A DNA stretch of 9,550 nt, taken from the NCBI GenBank assembly GCA_020793555.1, contig DQIO01000245.1, forward strand, positions 1 through 9,550. The letters are read 5' to 3'. Shown in pieces: positions 1 to 5,777 of this stretch. The notes beneath the pieces were generated by a model. That model did no database searches. It saw only the letters and a list, made by a program, of their open reading frames with translations, and was not told the origin of the DNA. The stretch's first letter is position 1. The number at the start of each line of letters is the position of its first letter. The translations under genes were made by a program, and so were the position numbers. The DNA is from Methanosarcinaceae archaeon. GTDB lineage: Archaea > Halobacteriota > Methanosarcinia > Methanosarcinales > Methanosarcinaceae.

Positions 1-2
1 GT

Positions 3-557
3 CATCTGATAAGATATATCAAAAAAGATAAGTTTTTTCATTATTGTTTATTTCTGTTTGGTCTCACCTGTCTCGCAGGAGTACTCCTTATAGTTTTTCT
101 TCCGTCAATAATTCCAGATAATGTTAAAAACGTGGGATTTGTAGATGATTCAAATATATTAAAATCAGATCACAATTTTACCGGATGTGGAGATAATTTT
201 ACAGAATACAGGGATATTGATTCAGCAAAACAAGCATTGATTGATGGCAGCATTTTCTTATTTTTCGCGGTTCATGAAGATTATTTAGAGACGGGGAGAG
301 TTACGGTTTATTCCAAAGAAGGCATTTTTTCTGATTTTACTCCAACAACAACCATTGAAGATTTTTTAAGGAAAAATTTACTGATCTACGCAAATGTCAG
401 TGACGAAATCATACTAAAACTTGAGAATCCTGAAATAACTGAAAAAGAAATAGATGACCTGCTAAAACGCGCAAATATCACCTACGAGATGTCTCAAAGA
501 ATCCAATATCCAATGGTAGAAGAAAAAGTGATTGTGAAAAAAGGTGATGTAGAATGA
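3..557 (+). CDS. ABC-2-type permease fragment: N-terminal TM plus extracytoplasmic domain (5' end outside window)
   Basis: The frame is open from the left edge, so the GTG at 132 is internal and the real start lies upstream. The visible part encodes one strongly hydrophobic segment (about 40-100 nt; LFLFGLTCLAGVLLIVFLP) followed by a soluble region beginning VGFVDDSN. It contains a DSAKQALIDGSI...VHEDYLETG pattern typical of the extracellular domain of NatB-like ABC-2 exporter permeases, where the pattern reads roughly 'EEAKKALLDGEI..YFVIPEDYLETG'. Such permeases normally continue with about five further TM helices and the cytoplasmic EEKE..R..E motif. Here the protein ends with KKGDVE just after the ectodomain, with no downstream continuation in any frame. 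It is therefore either a C-terminally truncated remnant or a free-standing membrane-anchored ectodomain. The stop overlaps the next gene by 4 nt, which implies co-transcription. Assignment to the permease family is moderately sure; function as a transporter is unlikely. Confidence 0.6.
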   Translation, partial: HLIRYIKKDKFFHYCLFLFGLTCLAGVLLIVFLPSIIPDNVKNVGFVDDSNILKSDHNFTGCGDNFTEYRDIDSAKQALIDGSIFLFFAVHEDYLETGRVTVYSKEGIFSDFTPTTTIEDFLRKNLLIYANVSDEIILKLENPEITEKEIDDLLKRANITYEMSQRIQYPMVEEKVIVKKGDVE

Positions 558-988
558 AAATAAGAACAAACAAAAAGATTTTATTCACTTCAGGAATTGG
601 TTTGGGATTGATCTTAATAGGGGTCCTTGCGTTTCAATCCCAAACATATTCCAAAGCCCTGTTTTTTGTTGGATTAAATTTAATTTTCATTGGATTGTTT
701 ATGATTATTGCGCCGTTGTATTTTGCAACAAAACCGAAAACAGAACTTGTAGTGGATGAAAGAGTTGAGGGAATAAATAATAAAGCAGGCAATTCTGCAT
801 TCTGGATGGTTATATTCTCGGTAACAGTCTTTTTTTGGGGAAATGCAATCTGGTCACTCGATCTTGACCTTAAAGACATGTACACGATGATTATTTTGGT
901 GGGGATATACTCCTATTTTATATTTAGATGGTACTACAACAGAGGTGAGAGGCAACATGAAACCTGCAAAGCAGAATATGAGGGATAG
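554..988 (+). CDS. DUF2178-like four-TM membrane protein
   Basis: A 144-residue small integral membrane protein of unknown function. Predicted TM segments lie at about residues 9-27, 35-57, 82-100 and 109-127. Between the two hairpins is the family signature: ATKPK, then DER (68-70), then KAG and AFW. After TM4 comes an aromatic-basic end (FRWYYNR). The same pattern recurs in the two following genes. The ATG overlaps the preceding stop (ATGA), and GGTGAT about 6 nt upstream is a good archaeal Shine-Dalgarno sequence. The stop is TAG. If UAG were read through in a pyrrolysine-using methanogen, about ten extra residues would follow before a TAA. Genes of this type often sit beside a small XRE regulator, as here, but what they sense or transport is not known to me. 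Confidence 0.75.
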   Translation: MKIRTNKKILFTSGIGLGLILIGVLAFQSQTYSKALFFVGLNLIFIGLFMIIAPLYFATKPKTELVVDERVEGINNKAGNSAFWMVIFSVTVFFWGNAIWSLDLDLKDMYTMIILVGIYSYFIFRWYYNRGERQHETCKAEYEG

Positions 989-1026
989 AAGATGAGATTA
1001 TCATCAGGTATCCAGAGGTAAGAAAA

Positions 1027-1350
1027 ATGCAGGCAGATGATTTTTGGTTTTGGTATTTGTATTTTGTACTAATCGCGGTAGTGTATGAAACGATTCGCAG
1101 ATTGCGAAGGAAGTATAAGCATATAGACGATATCAGATTTGATGAGCGAACAAACAGAATTACAAGACAATCACTGAGTGTATCATGGTTTATTACATTT
1201 ATGACCGTGGGAACTTTGGGGTTCACATCCATTTTTAGACCGGAATTACTGACCGTCCGTTTGGTCATAACTGTTGTTTTCGGAACAATGCTGGGGAGTT
1301 ACATAGTTGCGGATTATTACTACAACAGAAAAGGGGACGTGATTCGGTGA
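1027..1350 (+). CDS. Short DUF2178-like membrane protein (three TM)
   Basis: A 107-residue paralogue of its neighbours that lacks the first TM hairpin. It begins with one TM at about residues 6-23, then a basic stretch (RRLRRKYKH), the DER motif at 39-41 followed by TNRI, and two TM segments at about 51-69 and 75-96. It ends YYYNRKGD, matching the YYNRGE and HYNKR ends of the other two copies. The start ATG has AGAGGTA six nt upstream. The open frame extends back to 982 without another ATG or GTG, so this start is preferred. It follows the previous gene by 38 nt and overlaps the next by 4 nt. It could be a natural three-helix subtype or a 5'-shortened copy; the good ribosome binding site favours expression. 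Function unknown. Confidence 0.7.
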   Translation: MQADDFWFWYLYFVLIAVVYETIRRLRRKYKHIDDIRFDERTNRITRQSLSVSWFITFMTVGTLGFTSIFRPELLTVRLVITVVFGTMLGSYIVADYYYNRKGDVIR

Positions 1351-1745
1351 AACTAAGAATAGATAAGAATATTGTGCAATTTTTTGCAATGAGTTTGGTG
1401 ATGATATTGTCTGGTGCGCTTATGGTTGCATTTTTTCAGGCAAAAGTGCAGATGTTTGGAGCAGGCATCATCCTTGGCGGGATAATGCTGGCATTAATGA
1501 ATTTATATGTCTCTACAAAACCCAAAGACTATTTTATCCAGGATGAACGGTCTGTAAGAATTAAAGAAAAGGCGGGTTATCATGCATTCGGAATAACTAT
1601 CATAATGATAGCTCTGATCCAAACGATCGATATATTCTGGAAAATAGACATCTTATTTAAAGAGATTGCATCTATCATTTTCATTGTTGGGATGTATTCA
1701 TGGCTCATACTTAGATGGCACTATAATAAAAGATGTGAAATATAG
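1347..1745 (+). CDS. DUF2178-like four-TM membrane protein
   Basis: A 132-residue protein that starts with GTG overlapping the previous stop (GTGA). The start is supported because its first residues (VKLRIDKN) align with those of the first paralogue (MKIRTNKK). TM segments are predicted at about 10-30, 37-55, 78-98 and 104-122. The interhelical signature STKPK...DERS (DER 66-68) RIKEKAG is clear, and the C-terminus reads ILRWHYNKRCEI. GGGGACGTGA upstream can pair with 16S rRNA. The stop codon is TAG and is immediately followed, with no spacer and in the same frame, by the ATG of the XRE regulator. The two genes are certainly co-translated, and partial readthrough would make a fusion. Function unknown; a link between membrane state and the repressor is an inference from gene order. 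Confidence 0.75.
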   Translation: MKLRIDKNIVQFFAMSLVMILSGALMVAFFQAKVQMFGAGIILGGIMLALMNLYVSTKPKDYFIQDERSVRIKEKAGYHAFGITIIMIALIQTIDIFWKIDILFKEIASIIFIVGMYSWLILRWHYNKRCEI

Positions 1746-1943
1746 ATGCGAACCAGAATCAAGGAATTCAGGGCAAGATACAATTTAACTCAGGAAGAAC
1801 TTGCAAAGAAAGCCGGTGTGAGGAGGGAGACGATAGTATTTCTTGAAAAGGGAAAATACAATCCATCTCTTAAATTAGCTCATGATGTTGCAAAAGTTCT
1901 TAATGTAACACTTGAAGAATTGTTTATTTTTGAGGATGATTGA
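1746..1943 (+). CDS. Small XRE-family (YozG-like) transcriptional regulator
   Basis: A 65-residue stand-alone helix-turn-helix protein of the XRE/Cro type. Residues 14-36 hold the DNA-binding core, with the pattern LTQEELA..AGV.R.TI..LE.GKYNPSL. Two further helices follow (LAHDVAKVL and VTLEELF) and an acidic end (FEDD). The length and the '[10 protein letters not shown]' signature fit the compact YozG-like class, which acts as a dimer, usually as a local repressor. It is the last gene of a plus-strand operon with three DUF2178-like membrane proteins, so it most likely controls that operon, whose promoter lies outside the window. The ATG directly abuts the preceding TAG; the upstream GTGA is a modest ribosome binding site, so translation probably depends on coupling. 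The family call is firm; the targets are inferred. Confidence 0.88.
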   Translation: MRTRIKEFRARYNLTQEELAKKAGVRRETIVFLEKGKYNPSLKLAHDVAKVLNVTLEELFIFEDD

Positions 1944-2205
1944 TTACTTGTACCATGTACTTGTGTTCTGGATGAACTACGCTCAATTAAATCTTTTCTT
2001 CCATAGAAACCAGCCGCTTCGGCGCCTGTGCCGCCTATAAGGGTGTCGATTGACATGAGTTAGTTAGGATTGATGTGAAAATTAGTTAAGTACTGAAGTT
2101 GGTAATTAATATTATGCTATCGGGTTTATGATCTCTTAACAGACTGTGACGAATCGGGGAGCTTTTTCGCATATGGACTTATCCAATAACACGCATGTCC
2201 ATTCC
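1944..2205. other. Gene-free convergent spacer with a GC-rich island
   Basis: This 262-nt gap lies between the 3' ends of the XRE gene (plus) and the toxin gene (minus). I see no credible gene. A T-rich plus-strand stretch (about 1991-2000, ATCTTTTCTT) may terminate the left operon weakly. Positions 2011-2036 are strikingly GC-rich against the AT-rich surroundings and include a small hairpin (GCCG-CTT-CGGC, 2013-2023). On the minus strand they read as coding-like peptide fragments, with no start or ribosome binding site to support them. The rest is featureless AT-rich sequence. Confidence 0.5.
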
Positions 2206-2466
2206 TCAGTATCCCTTACTTCGCTTGAAAACTTCGATCACATACACCGTGTTCTCTTCGATCATGTAAATAATGCGGTGATCTCCCACTCTCAGTCTGT
2301 GCTTTTGTGGTTTGGTGTTTTTCAGTGGTTTTATATCTGCCCCGGACCTTGGTTGATTTGGGTTTATTTCCAATTCTTTCAATGCATTTCTAATCCTTTG
2401 TTGTAATTGTTCTTGCAGGGAGTGAAATTGCTTTTGGAAAGTACGGGAAACGATTACAGAATACAT
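2206..2466 (-). CDS. RelE/ParE-type toxin of a toxin-antitoxin pair
   Basis: An 86-residue protein of the RelE/ParE fold. The N-terminal strand and helices (MYSVIVSRTFQKQF, then residues 15-33) are followed by the characteristic C-terminal sheet: KHRLRVGDHRIIY at about 55-67, then NTVYVIEVFKRSKGY to the end. Basic residues Arg57, Arg59, Arg64 and the terminal Arg82 and Tyr86 occupy places used for mRNA binding or cleavage in RelE-type endoribonucleases. ParE members instead inhibit gyrase, and the sequence alone does not settle which. The ATG overlaps the antitoxin stop by one base (TAATG), so the pair is translationally coupled with antitoxin first. The family call is strong. Confidence 0.88.
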   Translation of the reverse strand: MYSVIVSRTFQKQFHSLQEQLQQRIRNALKELEINPNQPRSGADIKPLKNTKPQKHRLRVGDHRIIYMIEENTVYVIEVFKRSKGY

Positions 2467-2651
2467 TACAATTCGTCCAGCGAAATGAACTCATCATTTG
2501 CAAGTATCTTGTTCCATCGATTGTCCAATCTTTTCCAACCGGCTTCTTTGATGAGCTTTCTAATGATATGGTTATAGCTCTCTCCTTTTTCCCCAAAATG
2601 ACGTAATATTTCTTTTGTTTCTGAAGATACAGCTATTGTTGTAGCAGACAC
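2466..2651 (-). CDS. Antitoxin partner of the RelE/ParE toxin
   Basis: A 61-residue protein that starts with GTG (2651-2649), with a clear GGTGAT ribosome binding site at 2662-2657. The N-terminal half (TTIAVSSETKEILRHFGEKG, then a SYNHIIRKLI helix) resembles the small VapB/ribbon-helix-helix-like antitoxins that precede RelE-type toxins in archaea. The C-terminal third (WNKILANDEFISLDEL) is acidic and aromatic, as expected of a segment that wraps and neutralises the toxin. It overlaps the toxin start by one base. By analogy the antitoxin should bind the inverted repeats just upstream and repress its own operon. The role is inferred from gene pairing plus sequence pattern. Confidence 0.8.
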   Translation of the reverse strand: MSATTIAVSSETKEILRHFGEKGESYNHIIRKLIKEAGWKRLDNRWNKILANDEFISLDEL

Positions 2652-2656
2652 TGTTA

Positions 2657-2700
2657 ATCACCTATAACTAATATAGAGATTATATCAATTATAACCTTTA
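2657..2700 (-). promoter_or_regulatory. Promoter/operator region of the toxin-antitoxin pair
   Basis: Upstream of the antitoxin GTG are the ribosome binding site (2657-2662) and two perfect 15-bp inverted repeats: CTATA-actaa-TATAG at 2662-2676 and TTATA-tcaat-TATAA at 2680-2694. Their centres are 18 bp apart. The AT-rich second repeat overlaps sequence that could serve as a TATA box. Two spaced palindromes over a promoter fit autoregulation by a dimeric antitoxin. In such AT-rich DNA a chance origin cannot be excluded. Confidence 0.45.
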
Positions 2701-2706
2701 CGTGAC

Positions 2707-2720
2707 AAAACAAAAAACAA
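2707..2720 (-). terminator. T-rich terminator of the DUF1673 operon
   Basis: On the minus strand, about 43 nt after the last stop of the large operon, the transcript runs through TTG-T6-G-T4. Archaeal RNA polymerase terminates at such U-rich tracts without needing a hairpin. It lies just before the toxin-antitoxin promoter, as expected of a boundary. Confidence 0.5.
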
Positions 2721-2762
2721 CTTCACCTGTGCATCGCCCATTCCCTGTCAAATCACAATTAT

Positions 2763-3359
2763 TCAGTTTTCAACATCCACCGCGTAAAATGATGTCTTAT
2801 CCAAAATCAGCATCTTCCCATTCTTACGCTCCCAATACATCACTTCAAAGTACTGTATCCAGGCAGATAGAAGAAAACCGGACATAAAAACGTATACTCC
2901 TTGTATATTCGTGCTGCTCTTTACTGCTAAAAAGCCAACGGAAAATATAACAAGAGCGATCAGACTGACCACTACCAAGAATTGAACTACTTTTCTCTTC
3001 CATGTACGTTTTTGTGACATAAATTTTCCGGCAGCAACCTTATTGAGCCTGTGCCATTCACCAGCTCCTGCGACAAAGCCCAATAACAGACCTACAATGA
3101 TGCCTGATAAGAATATGCCCGGATCGTACATTTCGGCAGCCATGAAAAAGCCAATCGCCAGAAGTGTCAAAATTAATGAGTACAATAAAACATGGTTGCG
3201 GTATTTATTCAACCATCCGTTGATTGTTTAAATTGAATCACTGCTGACATTAGGAGCATTCATCTGCGGTGCATCGAAGTGCATGCTTTCCTTGTACTTA
3301 ATCATACTCGCATTCGGGCACCACCCCATCATTCTTTTTACACTATCAAAAGACACCAT
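2763..3359 (-). pseudogene. DUF1673-type short four-TM protein, interrupted by one in-frame TAA
   Basis: From the ATG at 3359 the frame encodes MVSFDSVKRMMGWCPN and continues to residue 43. A TAA at 3230-3228 then stops it, and the same frame resumes to 2763. Ignoring the stop, the product is 198 residues, exactly the length of the intact paralogue at 7535-8131. It aligns throughout: WLNKYRN vs CWNKYRN, EWHRLNKVAAG vs EWYRLNKAATG, and the C-terminal DKTSFYAVD vs EKTSFYAVD. Four TM segments follow the stop. The break is therefore a single nonsense change in an otherwise preserved gene. TTG at 3212 could restart translation and give a 149-residue membrane part without the GWCP module, but it has no evident ribosome binding site. 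The gene starts one nt after the previous stop (TGA-G-ATG). TAA excludes pyrrolysine readthrough. It may be a recent pseudogene, or possibly two cooperating pieces. Confidence 0.72.
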
Positions 3360-3360
3360 C

Positions 3361-4080
3361 TCAATTTACCCACATATTATGTTCAATCGCAGCTTGTATT
3401 CGGGATGCAGTCATATCGTCTGTTATAATTGAATAATAAGGGGTTAATTCATACCACTTTATATTTTTGTGTTCGACATATAATTGTGTATCCAGATCAT
3501 GGTATTGCCCATCTTGCTTATGTTTCACAAGCAACCACCATGGCAGCAATGGAGCGATTGTTATAATCAACTGCCATTCTTTAGATATTACTGAATAAGC
3601 AAGCAATGTAGCAAGGATCATTAGCATTATCGCAATCAATGTAGATGAAAATTTTATAGATTTTATGAGTTTATTTGGCGTAACTGACTTAATGTCCTTG
3701 CAATTCAGTGTAATATTCTTTAGTCCGATGGACTTTAACTGTACATTATTTTGATCGATTGAAACACTTGCTTGAAATGTTTTGATCTCAATGAAGTAAA
3801 AGAAGGAATATGTTGCCACAACGATTGGGATTAAGATTGCATAGTCCAGATTCCTGGATACATTCAAGATCAGACTAAAACCTGTCAAAAAGCAAATAGT
3901 TAACAAGGAATTATTTGCAGAGAACATTACATTTTTAGATTGAACATTTTCAACATTCGATTTGCCGGATGGAGTTTGCGAAGAGTTTACAAAATCGACA
4001 GGCTGCAATGATTTGCGCATCACTGGAGTTGCATTCGGACACCACCCCATCATTCTTTTTATACTTTCAAAAGATACCAT
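3361..4080 (-). CDS. DUF1673-type four-TM membrane protein
   Basis: A 239-residue protein starting at ATG 4080, one nt after the previous stop (TGA-A-ATG), with GGGAG 9 nt further upstream. A longer reading to 4107 would overlap that gene and lacks family support, since paralogues start 10-12 residues before the motif. The order is: amphipathic start (MVSFESIKRM), MGWCPN at 11-16, a variable polar linker with QPVDF and SNVENVQSKNV, then TM at about 58-74 and 81-99. A beta-rich segment follows (103-136; SVSID..., ITL...DIKSV), TM at 145-165 and 169-185, and a C-terminal part with LDTQLYVEHK, WYELTPYYSIITD and the helix TASRIQAAIEH. I read the two soluble parts as one PH-like domain split by a TM hairpin, which is inference. 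It matches 6080-6799 in length and much of its sequence. Biological role unknown. Confidence 0.8.
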   Translation of the reverse strand: MVSFESIKRMMGWCPNATPVMRKSLQPVDFVNSSQTPSGKSNVENVQSKNVMFSANNSLLTICFLTGFSLILNVSRNLDYAILIPIVVATYSFFYFIEIKTFQASVSIDQNNVQLKSIGLKNITLNCKDIKSVTPNKLIKSIKFSSTLIAIMLMILATLLAYSVISKEWQLIITIAPLLPWWLLVKHKQDGQYHDLDTQLYVEHKNIKWYELTPYYSIITDDMTASRIQAAIEHNMWVN

Positions 4081-4628
4081 TTCACTTCGCTCCCTTGTAA
4101 TGCTCAATTGCAGTCTGCATTCTGGATGCAGTAATCTCGTCTGTTATAATTGAATAATAAGGAGTCAATTCATACCACTTTTTATTTTTGTGTTCGACAT
4201 ACAATTTTGTATCCAGATCATGGTATTGTCGATCATACTTACGTTTTACACTAAACAACCATGGCAGCAATGAAGCAATTATTATAATGTGCTCCCATTC
4301 TTTGGATATAACTAAATAAGCAAAAAATATAGCAAGCATTATTAGAATTATCGCAATACATGCTGATGAAATTTGTATGTGTTTATTTGGCGTAACTGAT
4401 TTGATGTCTTTATAATTTAATGTGATATCCTTTAGCCCTATGGACTTTAAGTGTATACTATTTTTATCGATTGAAACACTTGCCTGAAATGATTTGAGCA
4501 CAATAAAATAAAAAAAGGAATATATTACCACAATAATTGGAATTAAAAGTGAATAGTCCAGATTCCTGAACACATTTAAGATCAAATTAAAACCCAGCGC
4601 AAAACAAAAACCTAACAATGAATTATTT

Positions 4629-4637
4629 GCAGAGAAC
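4629..4637. repeat. Target site duplication, left copy
   Basis: GCAGAGAAC directly abuts the left end of the MITE and is repeated exactly at 4863-4871. The intact paralogue at about 3919-3927 contains this sequence once, so it represents the empty site. Confidence 0.88.
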
Positions 4638-4862
4638 GGCACTATCTCAAAAACCAGTTATTTCAATAGATGATTTATCAAAATCAATAATTACATAGAC
4701 ACGGATTTCACAGATTTACACGGATTAAAGCTTGTTCGGAATCGATATCATAAGAGTCTATTTGGTTTGTGGTGCAAAATGTTTGATATTTGATAAACAT
4801 AAAATCTGTGTAAATCCGTGTAAATCAGTGTCTGAAAAATAACTGGATTTTGGAACTGTACC
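4638..4862. mobile_element. 225-bp MITE with imperfect terminal and subterminal inverted repeats
   Basis: The ends form imperfect inverted repeats: GGCACTATCTC... on the left and GGTACAGTTCC... on the right, with 20 of 27 positions matching when the right end is reversed. The shared core is CCAGTTATTT. Inside them is a second inverted pair, 4698-4726 against 4803-4832, built from short units of the type GATTTACACGG that also repeat in direct orientation. The element is flanked by a perfect 9-bp duplication and encodes no transposase, so it must have been moved in trans. The comparison with undisrupted paralogues in the same window defines both junctions precisely. I cannot name the parent IS family; the GGCACT-type end and the 9-bp duplication would need a search. 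Confidence 0.88.
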
Positions 4863-4871
4863 GCAGAGAAC
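4863..4871. repeat. Target site duplication, right copy
   Basis: Second copy of GCAGAGAAC, abutting the right end of the MITE. From here rightward, homology to the intact paralogues resumes immediately (ATTACATTTTT). Confidence 0.88.
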
Positions 4872-5027
4872 ATTACATTTTTGGATTGAACATATTCAAT
4901 ATTCGATCTTCCGGATGGAGTCTGTGAAGGATTTACAAAATTAATTTGTTGGGACGATTTGTATCTCGATTGAGTTACATTTGGGCACCACCCCATCATT
5001 TTTTTGACACTTTCAAAAAACACCATC

Positions 5028-5777
5028 TTACTGTACCTCCCTGTTATGTTCAATAGCAGCCTGTATTCCAGATGCTGTTATCCCGTCTGTTATAATCGAA
5101 TAATGGGATGTAACTTCATACCATCTTGTGTAACGACTTTTATTTTCGGCCCGGATGGAAAATTGTGCACCCATATCATGGTATTTCCTGTCTTGTATAT
5201 ATTTCAAAATCAAATATCCTGGCAGCAATGGAGCAACTGATATGATCAAACGCCAATCCCCATATGCCATAACTGAATAAGCGAGAAATGCAATAAGAAA
5301 AGTTAGTAGTATTGCTAAAAATCCAATTAATTCAATTGGATATTTTATTGGTTTGTCCAGAGTAACTGATTTAATGTCCTTGTAATCCAGTGTAATGTCC
5401 CTAAACTCGTAAGACTTCAAGTGTACACCATTTTCATCGATTGAAACGCTTGTCTGGAGTGATTTGGCTACAATGAAGTAAAGTAATGAATATATTGCCA
5501 CGAGAATTGGGATCAAGATCGTATAATCCATTTTACGAGCTAAAAACAAAACCATATTCAAACATATAATAAAGCAAAGACCTAACAGGGTAGTATTTGC
5601 AGAGAATATTACATTTTTAGATTGAACATTTTCAACATTCGATTTGCCGGATGGATTTTGCGAAGAGTTTACAAAATCAACAGGCTGCATCGATCTGTAT
5701 CTCGATTGAGTTACATTTGGGCACCACCCCATCAGTCTTTTTATATTATTCTCTATTTTCGCCAGCAATTCAATCAC
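5028..5777 (-). CDS. DUF1673-type four-TM membrane protein
   Basis: A 249-residue protein when read from GTG 5777, which overlaps the preceding stop (GTGA). A TTG at 5768 would place the start 12 residues before the motif, as in other copies. The same GTGATTGA string precedes ATG 8131 in a paralogue, so GTGAT may be the ribosome binding site rather than the start. With the longer numbering, MGWCPN lies at 16-21, followed by a linker (QPVDFVNSSQ, SNVENVQSKNV). TM segments are at about 64-80 and 85-104, the beta-rich part at 108-142 (SVSIDENGVHL, DIKSV), TM at 150-170 and 176-192, and the C-terminal part holds WYEVTSHYSIITD and the TASGIQAAIEH helix. The C-terminal region is slightly longer than in its neighbours (AENKSRYTRWYEV). 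Same family and likely fold; function unknown. Confidence 0.78.
   Translation of the reverse strand: MIELLAKIENNIKRLMGWCPNVTQSRYRSMQPVDFVNSSQNPSGKSNVENVQSKNVIFSANTTLLGLCFIICLNMVLFLARKMDYTILIPILVAIYSLLYFIVAKSLQTSVSIDENGVHLKSYEFRDITLDYKDIKSVTLDKPIKYPIELIGFLAILLTFLIAFLAYSVMAYGDWRLIISVAPLLPGYLILKYIQDRKYHDMGAQFSIRAENKSRYTRWYEVTSHYSIITDGITASGIQAAIEHNREVQ

Larger units (their letters stand above)
4082..5026 (-). pseudogene. DUF1673-type gene disrupted by a MITE
   Basis: The N-terminal part (ATG 5026, MVFFESVKKM then MGWCPN, about 55 native residues ending SKNVMFSA) and the C-terminal part (from NNSLLGFC to IEHYKGAK) are separated by a 225-bp element plus a 9-bp duplication. Removing 234 nt restores one frame of 236 residues that matches the intact neighbours 3361-4080 and 6080-6799. 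Today the N-terminal frame runs on into the element and stops at 4748, giving 92 residues with no TM segment from the native protein. A GTG at 4642, supplied by the element's end, opens a 186-residue C-terminal frame that keeps all four TM segments and the split soluble domain. The start follows the previous stop by one nt (TAA-G-ATG), with GGGAGG upstream. The gene is very probably inactive, though the C-terminal piece might still be made. Confidence 0.88.

Noticed and set aside
924..1268. Minus-strand 114-codon frame opposite the DUF2178 genes
   Set aside because: It lies wholly opposite two well-supported plus-strand genes and shows no recognisable motif or start signal.
1880..2056. Minus-strand 58-codon frame beginning MSIDTLIGGTG
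   Set aside because: No ribosome binding site or promoter, Ser/Thr/Asn-rich low-complexity tail, and its end is merely antisense to the XRE gene. Kept only as part of the GC-rich island observation.
2146..2406. Plus-strand 86-codon frame opposite the toxin gene
   Set aside because: It is the antisense shadow of a clear RelE/ParE gene, with no family features and no ribosome binding site.
3228..3230. Pyrrolysine readthrough as explanation for the split gene
   Set aside because: The codon is TAA, not TAG, so pyrrolysine decoding cannot restore the frame. The same holds for the TAA at 5958-5960.
4082..4107. Longer start (GTG/ATG up to 4107) for the 3361-4080 gene
   Set aside because: It would overlap the upstream coding end, and paralogues of identical body length start 10-12 residues before GWCP at the stop-N-ATG junction.
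4698..4832. CRISPR-like array from the repeated GATTTACACGG units
   Set aside because: Units are about 12 nt, imperfect, without spacers of regular length, in two opposite clusters inside an element with termini and target duplications. They belong to the MITE.
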